Shown here: one piece after another, positions 52,430 through 61,643 of the stretch
How positions within the stretch are numbered: position 1 is the stretch's first letter
How the letters are laid out: every line of letters starts with the position of its first letter
Translations under genes and position numbers: made by a program
Notes under the pieces: generated by a model
The model's database searches: none
What the model was told of the DNA's origin: nothing
Seen by the model: only the letters and a program-made list of their open reading frames with translations
DNA from: Haladaptatus halobius
GTDB taxonomy: Archaea; Halobacteriota; Halobacteria; Halobacteriales; Haladaptataceae
DNA length: 64,000 nt
Assembly (NCBI RefSeq): GCF_020618475.1
Contig: NZ_CP085336.1
Span: forward strand, 682,001 to 746,000
Direction: 5' to 3'

Positions 52430-53073
52430 GGCAAGAGCGCCGCCCCGAGAACCGCCGCGTCGAGTGCTCTGACGTGCCCGAGAACCGGGTTCGTTTCGCT
52501 CGTCACGTAGCCACTGCCGGATGTTTCGAGCACTCTGAGACTCGTGAGACGTTCGACGTGCATCCAGACCGTTTTTCGGGGGAGACCGACGAATTCGTGG
52601 AGGTCGTCCTGTGTGAACGATTCGTCCGCGTCCGGGGAGAGCAGCGCGTCTAGCATCAGCCGAACCGCCTCCGGAGTAGCGAAGTCGGGGAAGCCGTCAG
52701 ATGCGCCGTGTTCGGCGGCGGCGCGTCGGAGTCGTCCGGCGGTTCGGGCGACGACGCTCTCCGGATTCGGGCGGTAGATTCCGTTTTCTTCTCGAAACGC
52801 GCCGAGCGAGACGAGGTCGTCCAGACTCCGTTCGAAGCGCTCCGCGTCCTGACCGAGTTCGCGCGCGAATTCGTCGAATTCCCACTCGCCGCCCGTTGCC
52901 GCGGCGAGCCGAACCAGTTCGCGGGTCGCGGCGTCGCGGGTCAGAAAGAGCCAACTGGAGGGGTAGGCCAGTCGCGCTTCCCGAATGCCTTCTTCGTCCG
53001 CGAGCGCTCACATCTCGTCGTGGTTCTGGGCGGTGCGGAGGGTCCAATCGCGGGTGTCTGCGTGGATCGCCAT
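52426..53073 (-). pseudogene. Haloarchaeal winged-helix protein with a TGA at codon 22
   Basis: The ATG frame (53073) reads AIHADTRDWTLRTAQNHDEM, then TGA at 53008-53010, then 193 further codons in the same frame. These include SSWLFLTRDAATRELVRLAA, EWEFDEFARELGQDAERFER, and a C-terminal winged helix FTQDDLHEFVGLPRKTVWM followed by VERLTSLRVLETSGSGY. No alternative start follows the stop for about 115 codons. Tryptophan (TGG) is the simplest original residue. It is a probable nonsense-inactivated regulator of about 215 residues. Family not identified. Confidence 0.65.
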
Positions 53074-53123
53074 TGCTCATGTTCTGCACCAACGGTATTT
53101 AATATTACACTTCTCGCGCGACG

Positions 53124-53513
53124 TCAGGTGTCGGGCTTCGATTCGCACGAGACGCTCCACGAGATGTCCGAACGCGCCGCGAGCCGTCGGTAGATGGCGC
53201 GGAGGGCGGATGATCGAGTATCCGGAAGAACGTGTAGCTCGACCGACCCGTAGCGGACGACGACGCGGAACGTCGTGTCGCAGTCGTGGTCGCGGACGAG
53301 ATACATCGGCACGGGGAGGTCGAACCAGTCGCCGAAGGTGTACGTGTCGTCGTCCAGTATCCCCGTCACGAGGGAGACGAGACATTCCTCGGAACAGTCC
53401 GAACCGGGCGAGAGCCGGAAGATGGTCTCGCCCTCGTAGCAGACGCCACCCTGTCGCGGATACCGCCGACGCGGGCGGTGCGGAATCGAGAACGACGGTT
53501 CGCTGTCGGACAT
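53124..53513 (-). CDS. Hypothetical protein
   Basis: A 129-residue soluble protein I do not recognise. It has RRRYPRQGGVCYEGETIFRL near the start, then SDCSEECLVSLVTGIL, WFDLPVPMYLVRDHDCDTTF and a basic helical end RSSALRAIYRRLAARSD. Five cysteines are scattered. Codon use is like its neighbours, so it is probably real. ATG 53513 chosen. Next to the broken regulator at 52426; no functional inference. Confidence 0.5.
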   Translation of the reverse strand: MSDSEPSFSIPHRPRRRYPRQGGVCYEGETIFRLSPGSDCSEECLVSLVTGILDDDTYTFGDWFDLPVPMYLVRDHDCDTTFRVVVRYGSVELHVLPDTRSSALRAIYRRLAARSDISWSVSCESKPDT

Positions 53514-53620
53514 GACTGCCATCCCTGTTTCCGACGTATGCCGTCATCAGTTAAATAGTTCAGCCACGGGAGCGAACGAAGGTGCGCAAAGACGCGCACT
53601 TCGCCACCGCGAAACGTGGT

Positions 53621-54499
53621 TCACGCGACGGTTCGCTGAACCGCCTCGTCGAACGGCGTCAACTCGACCGGGACGAGCGAGCGGATTCGGTCGTCTTCGA
53701 CCACGGTGCGCGTCTTCAAGCCGAGGATGAGCGGGTGGGCGACCTCCTTCGGCACGTCGGTCACGATGTCCACCCAGTAGGCAGAGAGCTTCGGCGAAAG
53801 GATGGGCACGGGAATCATCACAGAAGGACGATTTAGCATCTCGCCCGTCCGGACGACCATCTCGCCGTAGGTCAGCACGTCCGGCCCGCCGATTTCGAAT
53901 GTCTCGCCCCTCGTCTCGGCGCTGTCGAGGACGCCGACGAGATACTTCACCACGTCGTCGATGGCGACGGGTTGGCACTCGGTTCGAACCCATCGCGGGG
54001 TTATCATCAGGGGAAGTCGCGCGGCGAGTTGTTGAACCATTCGAAAGCTTGCGCTCCCCGCCCCGACGACAATCGCCGCCCGAAGAACGGTGAGGTCGTA
54101 GTCGCCCTCGGCGAGGATTCGTTCCACCTCCCTCCGGGATTTCAGGTGGTCGGAGAGCGTCGCACGCTCGCCGCCGAGTCCGCTGAGATAGACGACGCGA
54201 GTGACGCTCGTTCCGCGCGCCGCGTCGACGAAATTTCGCGCAGCCAACCGGTCGCGCGCAACGAAATCTCCCGCTTCGCCCATCGAGTGGACGAGGTAGT
54301 ACGCGACGTCCACGCCGCGGAAGACGCCGACGAGGTTCTCTCGGTCTTCGAGGTCGGCTTCCACGACCGAAACGCCAGCCGGGGAGTCGTACGTCGAGGC
54401 GTCGCGTACGAGTGCGACGACATCCTCGCCGCGCGTCACGAGTTCGGGAACGAGGTGGCGTCCGACGAATCCGGTCGCCCCTGCGACGAGCACCGTCAT
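53621..54499 (-). CDS. NAD(P)-binding NmrA/SDR-a5-like protein
   Basis: A 292-residue atypical short-chain dehydrogenase of the NmrA/NDUFA9-like group. Seen: VLVAGATGFVGRHLVPEL at the N-terminus (TGxxGxxG), SVVEADLEDRENLVGVF, VAYYLVHSMGEAGDF and RVVYLSGLGGE. The mid Tyr-xxx-Lys motif is replaced, as is usual for this subgroup. Members act in quinone or lipid redox, or as complex I assembly-type factors. It is intact and monocistronic, divergent from DUF456. Confidence 0.87.
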   Translation of the reverse strand: MTVLVAGATGFVGRHLVPELVTRGEDVVALVRDASTYDSPAGVSVVEADLEDRENLVGVFRGVDVAYYLVHSMGEAGDFVARDRLAARNFVDAARGTSVTRVVYLSGLGGERATLSDHLKSRREVERILAEGDYDLTVLRAAIVVGAGSASFRMVQQLAARLPLMITPRWVRTECQPVAIDDVVKYLVGVLDSAETRGETFEIGGPDVLTYGEMVVRTGEMLNRPSVMIPVPILSPKLSAYWVDIVTDVPKEVAHPLILGLKTRTVVEDDRIRSLVPVELTPFDEAVQRTVA

Positions 54500-54577
54500 T
54501 GCTCGATGGTTGGTCGCTTCGCCTAAAAGCTATCGGGCAATCCGAGCGATTATCCGCGTCGGGTGCGATGCGTCGGT

Positions 54578-55054
54578 ATGGACTGGCTCTTCCTCGTCGC
54601 CCTCGCCCTCCTGCTCGCCGGCGTCCTCGGGAGCGTCCTCCCGCTCTTACCGGGCGTCCCCCTGTCGCTCGCCGGAGTGTACGGCTACTGGTGGGGGACG
54701 GACTTTTCGGAACCGGGACTCCTCTTCGTCGTTGGCGCGACGGTCGTGGGCGGTATCGCCGTCGTCGGGGAGTACGCCGCGGGCGCGGTTTCGGCCCGGA
54801 TGGGAGGCGGGTCGCGCTGGACCGCCGCGGCCGCCGCGGTCGTCGGACTGTTGGCCCTGCTGGTCACCGGGCCGCTCGGGATGTTTGTCGGCGTCGCGCT
54901 CGCCGCGTTCGCGGTCGAGTTCTATCGAACGCGGGACGCTCGGAGCGGTGCGCGAACCGCCGCCTACGCCGTGGTCGGACTGCTCGCGTCCGCGATATTC
55001 CAGTTGGTCGTCACGGTGTCGCTACTCGTCGGATTCCTCGTGGCGGTGCTTTAA
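54578..55054 (+). CDS. DUF456 membrane protein
   Basis: A 158-residue hydrophobic protein with five to six helices and the DUF456 motifs LLAGVLGSVLPLLPGVPLSL at the N-terminus and VVGLLALLVTGPLGMFVGV in the middle. Family function unknown. I use ATG 54578 (MDWLFLVAL) since the longer form at 54563 is unlikely. Confidence 0.88.
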   Translation: MDWLFLVALALLLAGVLGSVLPLLPGVPLSLAGVYGYWWGTDFSEPGLLFVVGATVVGGIAVVGEYAAGAVSARMGGGSRWTAAAAAVVGLLALLVTGPLGMFVGVALAAFAVEFYRTRDARSGARTAAYAVVGLLASAIFQLVVTVSLLVGFLVAVL

Positions 55055-55189
55055 GCGGGCGTTTCCGCCCGCGGTCGGCGACGCGGCACCGTCGCTGGGC
55101 GCGGTTAAGCCGGGAATTCGAACCGGCGAACCGTCGAACGGTACGCGAATCCTTTACCGGAGAGCGTGGTAGCCGACCGAGGGAAAACG

Positions 55190-55663
55190 ATGACAGACCG
55201 ACACGCAGACCGCGACGGCGGGGCGACGCGACGAGCCGTACTGCAAGCGTTCGGTGCCGCTGGAATCTTCGCGGGTGCGAGCGACGTGACAGGCGCTCAG
55301 GAAACGACGCGGGGAATATCCGTCGAGGGGACGCCGTTAATTCTCGGGGGCGAGGTGAAACACTGGTTCGGCCTCGCACCGTCGCAGATTCACGGGAAGG
55401 AGAACCCCGATCTGCGGCTCAGGGCCGGCCGGACGTACACGCTCGTCTGGATAAACATCGACGGAAAGGAACACGAATTCATCGTCGAGGATTCGAACGG
55501 TAACGAACTCGCCGCCACCGAATCGGCCTCTGCGCCGGGCGCGACGCGACACGTGACGTTCACCGCCAAGAAGGAGATGAGCCGGTACTACTGCGAGTAC
55601 CACCCGAAATCGATGCGGGGGAACGTAACGCTCGGCGGCGGGTTCCGAACGACGGGGACGTAG
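55190..55663 (+). CDS. Cupredoxin-like exported protein
   Basis: A 157-residue blue-copper-like protein. It has a twin-arginine-type signal (ATRRAVLQAFGAAGIFAGAS). The copper ligands of a plastocyanin fold are present: His in KEHEFIVED and Cys, His, Met in YYCEYHPKSMRGNV. Halocyanins have the same pattern. Near the signal there is no lipobox. It may carry electrons or bind copper outside the cell. ATG 55190 is chosen; the frame extends upstream to 55166. Confidence 0.85.
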   Translation: MTDRHADRDGGATRRAVLQAFGAAGIFAGASDVTGAQETTRGISVEGTPLILGGEVKHWFGLAPSQIHGKENPDLRLRAGRTYTLVWINIDGKEHEFIVEDSNGNELAATESASAPGATRHVTFTAKKEMSRYYCEYHPKSMRGNVTLGGGFRTTGT

Positions 55664-55731
55664 CGAGAGCGACGCCGCGAACGCTGAGAGAACCACCCCG
55701 ATTTTTGTCGATAGCACCCGTCGTACGGGTC

Positions 55732-56265
55732 ATGCGCGTGACTACTGCCCTGCTGGTCGCTTGCCTCACCGTTCTGGCCGGCTGTGCGGGGATGGGACTG
55801 GGGAACGGAGGGACGCAACCGACCGGGCAGGCCACCCACACGACGACCGACACCGAGGAGAACGTCTCCGCTGCGTTCGTCGCCGACGGAAACCGGACGA
55901 CGGTGACGCTCGAAGTGGCGAACTCGCCGGACGAACGGTCGCACGGGCTGATGTATCGACGGTCGCTTCCCCGCAACCACGGGATGCTGTTTGTCTTCGA
56001 GAGGGCCTCGACGCAGTCGTTCTGGATGAAGAACACGCTCATTCCGCTCGACATCGTCTTCGTTTCGGCGAACGGCACCGTCATCAACATCGCGCACGCC
56101 GACCCACAACCCAACGCCAGCGACTCCGAACTCCGGAGTTACACAAGCGAGGCACCCGCGAAGTACGTCGTCGAGATGCGCCAAGGCTTCGCCGACCGGA
56201 AGGGTATCGAACCGGGGGCGAAACTGGTGTTCGAAGAGTCGCGTCCGACCGTCGAAGCAAGCTAA
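55732..56265 (+). CDS. DUF192 lipoprotein
   Basis: A 177-residue exported protein with lipobox VLAGCAG at about residues 14-20 and a Gly/Thr-rich linker. The DUF192 domain follows: DGNRTTVTLEVANSPDERSHGLMYR, GMLFVFERASTQSFWMKNTL, PLDIVFVSANGTV. DUF192 proteins have a small beta fold of unknown role. I start at ATG 55732 (MRVTTALLVA). Confidence 0.9.
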   Translation: MRVTTALLVACLTVLAGCAGMGLGNGGTQPTGQATHTTTDTEENVSAAFVADGNRTTVTLEVANSPDERSHGLMYRRSLPRNHGMLFVFERASTQSFWMKNTLIPLDIVFVSANGTVINIAHADPQPNASDSELRSYTSEAPAKYVVEMRQGFADRKGIEPGAKLVFEESRPTVEAS

Positions 56266-56344
56266 ACTTCCTTTCTGCAACCGCACTGGTGATTCAGAAC
56301 TGTTACCGTGCGACACGGCGAAAGCGAAGATGGAGGAGAGAACT

Positions 56345-56830
56345 ATGGAGATTCGACCCGCGAACGAGGGTGATTTCGGGGCGATTCGACGGGTCGCCCA
56401 CCGCGCGTGGAACGAAGCCTACGACGAGATCTTGAACGACGAGACCATCACGGAGACGGTGGCGTCGTGGTACTCGAACGAATCGCTGGCGGACGCCCTC
56501 GACAGACCCGGGACGGCCTTCCTCGTCGCCGTCGAGGACGAGGAACTTCTCGGGTTCTGTCACGCCGTCTGCCACGAGGACGAAGGCGACGTACTTCGAC
56601 TCTACGTCGACCCGGACGACTGGGGGGAAGGCGTCGGCACTGCGCTGCACGAGCGCCTGCGAGAGGATTTGCAGGATTTCAACATGAAACGAATGCGAGC
56701 GATGGTGCTCGCGGACAACGAGATGGGCAACGAGTTTTACCTCGGACTGGGCTTCGAGAAGGACGACGAGGCGACGGTCGAACTGGGCGGTCGAGAGTAT
56801 GCCGAGAACGTCTACGCGCTCGCGTTCTGA
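56345..56830 (+). CDS. GNAT family N-acetyltransferase
   Basis: A 161-residue acetyltransferase with MEIRPANEGDFGAIRRVAHRAW at the N-terminus (motif C), LRLYVDPDDWGEGVGTALHERL (motif A acetyl-CoA pyrophosphate loop with GEGVG) and NEFYLGLGFEKDDEATVELGG (motif B). The substrate is unknown. ATG 56345 is chosen because it opens the conserved strand. Confidence 0.92.
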   Translation: MEIRPANEGDFGAIRRVAHRAWNEAYDEILNDETITETVASWYSNESLADALDRPGTAFLVAVEDEELLGFCHAVCHEDEGDVLRLYVDPDDWGEGVGTALHERLREDLQDFNMKRMRAMVLADNEMGNEFYLGLGFEKDDEATVELGGREYAENVYALAF

Positions 56831-56927
56831 GACGACCGCGGAACACAAAGCATTTATCCCATCCCCGACAGCTCGAATTCACCTCGGGTAGGGGTACACG
56901 AGATTTTCTTTCGAACTGCACCGACAG

Positions 56928-57296
56928 TCACTCCTCTCTCGACCACTCGTCCTCGAACAGTTGGTACACGCTAGTGATGTTGACGAGCAGTCGTCGCTCC
57001 GGCGCGCCCGCGGCGCGTGCTCGCGCCGTCGCGTGGACGATCTGCGAGTACTGCACCGTCTCTTCCCGCACGTCCGCGTGGTCGGGACCGAACTCGTCCT
57101 GCGCGAACGAAGCGCAGATCGCGGCCCGCTGAAAGCGTTCCGTGAGTTCGAACAGTCGCCAGTAGTCCACGTCGTCGCGGCGCGCGTCCACGAGCGCGGA
57201 GAGCAGTCGGTGTTCGAATCGCGCTTCCGCCGTTCCGAACACCTCCTGGTCCGCGCCGAGCGCGGTCAGAATCTCGTCCGTGTCCTCGACAGCCAT
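56928..57296 (-). CDS. Hypothetical helical protein
   Basis: A 122-residue acidic, helix-rich protein I do not recognise. Segments: DEILTALGADQEVFGTAEAR, YWRLFELTERFQRAAIC, ADVREETVQYSQIVHATA. Codon usage and amino-acid composition fit the neighbours. No operon partner. Confidence 0.5.
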   Translation of the reverse strand: MAVEDTDEILTALGADQEVFGTAEARFEHRLLSALVDARRDDVDYWRLFELTERFQRAAICASFAQDEFGPDHADVREETVQYSQIVHATARARAAGAPERRLLVNITSVYQLFEDEWSREE

Positions 57297-57429
57297 ACCC
57301 GAAACCTGCGAATACCGGTACTTTATTATTACTGATACACAGTTCCGGAAGTCGGGCCGTCGGTCGGCGAACCGAGAAACGGCCCCATCGGTTTTGGCGT
57401 TCGCCGTCGTACTTGGGTTGGATTAAAAA

Positions 57430-58023
57430 ATGAGTACGAAAGTGAGCGACACGACTAGCCGGAGTACGGCAGACACGGCGTGGCGAACGCTGATGATCGT
57501 CGGGGCTATCCTCGCAGTGCTCGGCGTCATCGCCATCTTTTTCCCGTTCGTCACCGGTGTCGCGCTGTCGGTGCTGATCGGCGCGGCGCTGCTGGGCGGG
57601 GCGGGACTACACGCGGTTCACGCGTTCTCCGCGGGCGACTGGAAGGGCGTCCTCTGGCAGGTCATCCTCGTGGTCGTCTACGGTATCGCAGGCCTCTCGC
57701 TCGTCATCAATCCGATACTCGGACTTTCGACATTGACGCTCCTCCTCATCGCGTACCTCGCGGTGGACGGCGTCGTCGAACTCGTCATGGGGTTCGCGCT
57801 CCGACCGGAGAGAAGTTGGGGGTGGGTGGTCGCTAGCGGTGTGGTCTCGCTCCTGCTCGCCGGACTGCTCTGGATCGGGTGGCCTGCGGATGCGGCGTGG
57901 GCACTCGGTCTCCTGTTCGGCGTCAGCGTGCTCACCAGCGGTCTATCGATGGTCGGCCTCGCCATGGGCGGCCGCAAAGCGGCCAGCGAAACTGCGACGA
58001 AGAGCACGGAAGCGCGAGCCTAA
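57430..58023 (+). CDS. HdeD/DUF308 family membrane protein
   Basis: A 197-residue protein with six hydrophobic helices in three pairs, the HdeD/DUF308 pattern: WRTLMIVGAILAVLGVIAIF, FVTGVALSVLIGAALLGGAG, VILVVVYGIAGLSLVINP, STLTLLLIAYLAVDGVVELV, WVVASGVVSLLLAGLLW, AWALGLLFGVSVLTSGLSMV. HdeD proteins are linked to acid or stress tolerance in bacteria; the role here is unknown. Its stop overlaps the convergent HalX gene by 4 nt. Confidence 0.88.
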   Translation: MSTKVSDTTSRSTADTAWRTLMIVGAILAVLGVIAIFFPFVTGVALSVLIGAALLGGAGLHAVHAFSAGDWKGVLWQVILVVVYGIAGLSLVINPILGLSTLTLLLIAYLAVDGVVELVMGFALRPERSWGWVVASGVVSLLLAGLLWIGWPADAAWALGLLFGVSVLTSGLSMVGLAMGGRKAASETATKSTEARA

Positions 58024-58586
58024 GAGAGATCTTGGAAGGCGCCGACGAAATCGTCGTGGTTTCGGAGGCTCGATCGCGCGTCGTCCACGGTTTCACGGAG
58101 CGTCTCGACCCGCGCCGTCAGTTCTCGGTACTGGTCGTTCTCGGAGAGTACCTCCTCGTCTTTCTCTGCTTCGAGCACGGCTTTTTTCGAAACGAGCGAG
58201 AAGTATTCTTGCATCTGGGCGTCGTACTCGACGTGCGTGAGCATCCCTTCGACGGTCGTGTAGAGGTCGTCTTTCGACACCGGTTTGACGAGGTAGTCGT
58301 CGAATCCCATATCGATGATATCGAAATTCGGTTTAACGGCGGTGACCATCACCACGTGCGAGTGAAGGTCGCGGTTTCGTATCTGTTCGAGAACCTCGTC
58401 GCCGGAAAGACCGGGCATCCGACGGTCGAGCAGGACGACACCCACTACGTCGTCCAGTTTTTCCAATGCCGCGTGGCCTTCGTATGCCCGTCGGACATTG
58501 TAGGAATCCTCTAGCCGCGTCGCGTAGAGATCCGTTACGTCTTCATCGTCGTCGACGACGAGAACCGTTGATTCGTCATCAACCAT
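58020..58586 (-). CDS. HalX-type response regulator
   Basis: A 188-residue protein. The receiver domain is complete: acidic pair in VLVVDDDEDVTDLYATRL, phospho-acceptor aspartate in VGVVLLDRRMPGLSGDEVL, Thr in VVMVTAVKPNFDI and Lys in DDYLVKPVSKDDL. The C-terminal ~65 residues form the HalX coiled-coil segment (EYFSLVSKKAVLEAEKDEEV, YRELTARVETLRETVDDAR). HalX is a haloarchaeal regulator domain of unknown binding target. It converges with the HdeD gene. No histidine kinase is adjacent. Confidence 0.93.
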   Translation of the reverse strand: MVDDESTVLVVDDDEDVTDLYATRLEDSYNVRRAYEGHAALEKLDDVVGVVLLDRRMPGLSGDEVLEQIRNRDLHSHVVMVTAVKPNFDIIDMGFDDYLVKPVSKDDLYTTVEGMLTHVEYDAQMQEYFSLVSKKAVLEAEKDEEVLSENDQYRELTARVETLRETVDDARSSLRNHDDFVGAFQDLS

Positions 58587-58785
58587 AGTTGATTTAAATG
58601 TTCAGATTTTTCAGATTGAAGCAGTTTGTTGATAAACCATTCACTAAGGCAATTTTATATCTTGTGGTTAGGGAGTTCGACGGCAGTTAACTCCGATACG
58701 TAGTTCCGTGACCGGTATTTTTCTCCGAAAACCGAAATAAATAACCGAACGGAGCGCGAAGACGAAACCGGTATGTCAAAATCCA

Positions 58786-59079
58786 GTGGTCGCTTTTGCC
58801 GGGCGCTCCGGCAGTGAAACGACTCCACAGCAACGATTCAAACGACTTCTCGAACTGCCACCCAGTGCGAAACTCGTCTACCGGGTCTTAGAAGATGACG
58901 CACCGTTGACGCAGCGACAGGTGCGCGAAGACGCTCTGTTACCCGCCCGGACGACGCGCGACGCGCTGACGAAACTGAAAGAGCAGGATCTCGTGGAAGA
59001 ACGGCTGTACGTTCCCGACGCCCGCAAGCGATTGTACGCACCGCTTCCGGTTGCCCGACCCGACGACGCGACCGGCTAA
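58786..59079 (+). CDS. Small MarR/TrmB-like winged-helix protein
   Basis: A 97-residue regulator; helices TPQQRFKRLLELPPSAKLVY, LTQRQVREDALLPARTTRDAL and wing RLYVPDARKRLYAPLP. The start is unclear. The frame opens at GTG 58786 and reads FAGRSGSETTPQQ. An ATG at 58773 in another frame gives SKSSGRF, typical for such regulators, but stops at once. A one-base change near the 5' end may have shifted it. Confidence 0.7.
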   Translation: MVAFAGRSGSETTPQQRFKRLLELPPSAKLVYRVLEDDAPLTQRQVREDALLPARTTRDALTKLKEQDLVEERLYVPDARKRLYAPLPVARPDDATG

Positions 59080-59160
59080 CGTCGGGCCGACCTCGAAGCC
59101 TCACCGACGCGACGAGCGACCGCTTCATAACCGTCCGTACCGTTCCCCTCCGCAGGGACT

Positions 59161-59454
59161 ATGCCAACGAACGAACGCGGGAGGGTGTCACGGAATCGGC
59201 AACAGCGAATCGACCCGCGGAGGCGTCGAACTGACCGAAATCAGCTTCGGACGGTCGAAGAACTCTGCGCGGAACTCGATTCGCTTCGGCGACATCTCAC
59301 GGAGACGGAGGCTCGGTTGGTGACGATCGAACGGGAGTGTCGGCGGCGAGAGCGACTCGTCAGAGCGTGCTCGATGTGCGGGCGCGTCAGCACCCGACCC
59401 GGCCCGGACGTCGAGTGTCCGTACTGCGAGAACGGGCATCTGCACAAAATCTGA
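59161..59454 (+). CDS. Small zinc-ribbon protein with a coiled-coil-like middle
   Basis: A 97-residue protein. The first 30 residues are basic. Then a helix ELCAELDSLRRHLTETEARL and a C-terminal zinc-ribbon CSMCGRVSTRPGPDVECPYC (two CxxC pairs, about residues 70-89) follow. It looks like haloarchaeal small zinc finger proteins; nucleic-acid or protein binding is possible. Confidence 0.65.
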   Translation: MPTNERGRVSRNRQQRIDPRRRRTDRNQLRTVEELCAELDSLRRHLTETEARLVTIERECRRRERLVRACSMCGRVSTRPGPDVECPYCENGHLHKI

Positions 59455-59496
59455 ATCGGCGGGCGAGTCGGCGGTGATTCGCTCTCGGAGAGCCGG

Positions 59497-60237
59497 TCAG
59501 CGACCGCCGGAGAGCCCGCGCACGTTCTGCTGGAGCCGGACCGTCGCCGTGAGCAGGAACCCGCCGATCATCACGACGAAGACGCTCTCGATGCTATCGA
59601 CGACGAGGGGGCCGAAACCGACGTGAACGCCAAGATCTGCGAACACGAGGAGTCCGGCGCAGACGAGCACGGGAAGCAGGTGTCGCCGGAGCGTATCGAC
59701 CGACGTTCCTTGCGTGAGCGACTCCAGTCGTTCGCCGAAGACGACGCCGTAAACCGCGAACGAGATGCTGCCGACGCCCTTGACGACCGCCACGATCGAC
59801 CCGTGACCGAGGAGGAGGACGACCAACAGCTCCAGCAGGATAATACTCACGAACCCCAGTTCGATTCGCCGCAACCGCGAGAACGGAATCCGACGCTCGT
59901 CCGGCGACGGAGCGAGCGCGCTATTGTAGTAAAGTTCGCGCATGGCGAACGCGAGAAACACCGTACAGAAGAGGAGCGCCGCGTGTCCGAATGCGACCAG
60001 CCAGCGTCCGGACGAGAGTGTCCCCGCCACGCCGAGCGCGCCCTACAGCGCGCCGGCGAGCCCGATTGGGACGAGATAGCGCCAGAATGGGTGCTGGGAC
60101 TCCAACCAATTCAGTTGTAGGTTCCGAAACGCGTAGAACCCGAAGACACCAGCGGAGACCGCGAGGAGACCGGAGCCGGCGAACCGGACGACGTTCGTCC
60201 CGGCGTCGGTGCTGACCTGTGCGAGTGGGATGGTCAT
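59497..60237 (-). pseudogene. Multi-pass membrane protein interrupted by TAG
   Basis: One frame of 246 codons with about seven hydrophobic segments, stopped by TAG at 60043-60045 in LAGAL-stop-GALGVAGTL. Upstream part: FAGSGLLAVSAGVFGFYAFR, HPFWRYLVPIGLAGAL. Downstream: LVAFGHAALLFCTVFLAFAM, ELGFVSIILLELLVVLLLGH, VFVVMIGGFLLTATVRLQQN. It resembles haloarchaeal seven-helix membrane proteins often found beside regulators. Gln (CAG) is the simplest original codon. Family not identified. Confidence 0.6.
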
Positions 60238-60281
60238 CTACCTGTCTCGAAATGAGCGTTCAATTATTTAATTCGTTCGAC

Positions 60282-61643
60282 CTATTCGGGGTCGCACGTC
60301 TCGATGCACCGTTCGAGCGCGACCAGCAGGTCGTCCACTGTCTCGTAGCGTTCTGGTTTACGCTTCGCCAGCGCGCGGACGAGCAAGTCGTTCGCCGCGT
60401 CGAGAAGTTCCGGATTGCGCTCCGTCGGCGCGGGCGGGTCTGTCGAGGTGACCTGTCCGACGACGACGACGACGTGCGGTTCCCCGGCGAACGGCGGATG
60501 CCCCGTGAACAGCGCGTACAGGAGCGCCCCCGAGTCCGTACACGTCCGTCGAGTGGTCGACGACGCCGAACGCCTCCGATTCGACGTGCTCCAGTGCCGC
60601 GAAGACCGGAGGGACGGGAGGATGCCGTACATCGGCCGCCACGCCCGCGAATCCCCAGTCGCCGACCTTCGACACGGGCCACGTCGACCCGAACGTCGTC
60701 GAGAATCGAACGGAAGAGGGGGACAACCCTCCGTGAATCACGCCGAGAGCGTGAGCGTGCGAGACGGTGCGCGCGATTCGATGTGCGAACCAGAGCGCCG
60801 CGTCGAACTCGGCGTCGAAGTAGTCACCTAGCGTTCCGCCGTCGGTGAACTCCGTGGCGAGCCACGGCACGGGCGAGTCGCCGTGCGCTCGCACGGTCAG
60901 CACGTGGTCGTGGTCGTCGATGGTCGACCACCTCTCGACGGCGCGGCCGAACGACGCCGGAAGCGCCCCGTTCCGGCAGTCGCCCGCGCGTCGACATCGA
61001 CCGACGACGTCGGGACGATACGAATCGGCCCGTCGTCCCCCCGTCTCGCCGACTTGCACGACGTTCGGCTCGGCGGGCAGTAGGTCGGCCAACCGCGGGT
61101 CGCTCACGCTGATGACGAGCGGGTCGCCGGAGAGCGTCGATTTCGAGAGCGCGTCCACGACGTGACGAAGCGCCTCGGTCGCGTACCGGCGGACGAGTCC
61201 GTCGTCCGCGTCCCGAAGCTCCGCGAGCGATACGATGGCCGGTTCCGCTTTCCGCGGATACTTCGACGCCCCGGCGACGGTGATGACGGCGTTTTCGCGC
61301 ACCAGCGGGTCGCTGTCGGGAAGCAGGTCGATGGCACGCTCGACGACCGGACGTGCCCTCACAGGGTCGGTCTGCGCGACTTCGGCCAGCGCCCACGTCG
61401 CGCCCCGACGAACCCACCGGTCGTCGTCGGTCACCGCCTGCGCGAGGTCGGAGACGGGGACGCGCTCGGGGGTGCTCGCGGCCACCTCCGCGAGCGACTA
61501 CGCGGCGCTCGCGCGGGGCGCTTCGGGTCGTCGGCGTCGAGCGACACGATGAGATCGGAGACGTCGCGGGTCGAGAGCGTGCCGACCTGCTCGCGGTGCT
61601 GGTTCGCCTGCAACTCGCGTTCGGCCGATTCGAACCGTTTCAT
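60282..61643 (-). pseudogene. HEAT-repeat / protein-kinase-like gene with stop and frameshifts
   Basis: N-terminal HEAT repeats and a C-terminal kinase-like domain. From ATG 61643: FESAERELQANQHREQVG, VSDLIVSLDADDPKRPA. A frameshift near 61530 follows, then ASAA-stop-SLAEVAAS with TAG at 61499-61501 (the next repeat has ATWALAEVA at the same place, so Trp expected). Then come intact repeats VRRGATWALAEVAQTDP and VRENAVITVAGASKYP, then a kinase-like region: LATEFTDGGTLGDYF, VIHGGLSPSSVRF, VGDWGFAGVA. A one-base insertion in GGGGG near 60535 leads to ALLYALFTGHPPFAGE and YETVDDLLVALE. HRD is HGG here (catalytic Asp missing), so a pseudokinase. Confidence 0.7.

Noticed and set aside
55110..55140. 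A tRNA-like TTCGAA segment
   Set aside because: No matching acceptor, D or anticodon stems around it; it is ordinary intergenic sequence before the cupredoxin gene.
54412..55503. 363-codon frame across DUF456 and the cupredoxin gene
   Set aside because: Arg-rich shadow spanning two well supported genes in other frames.
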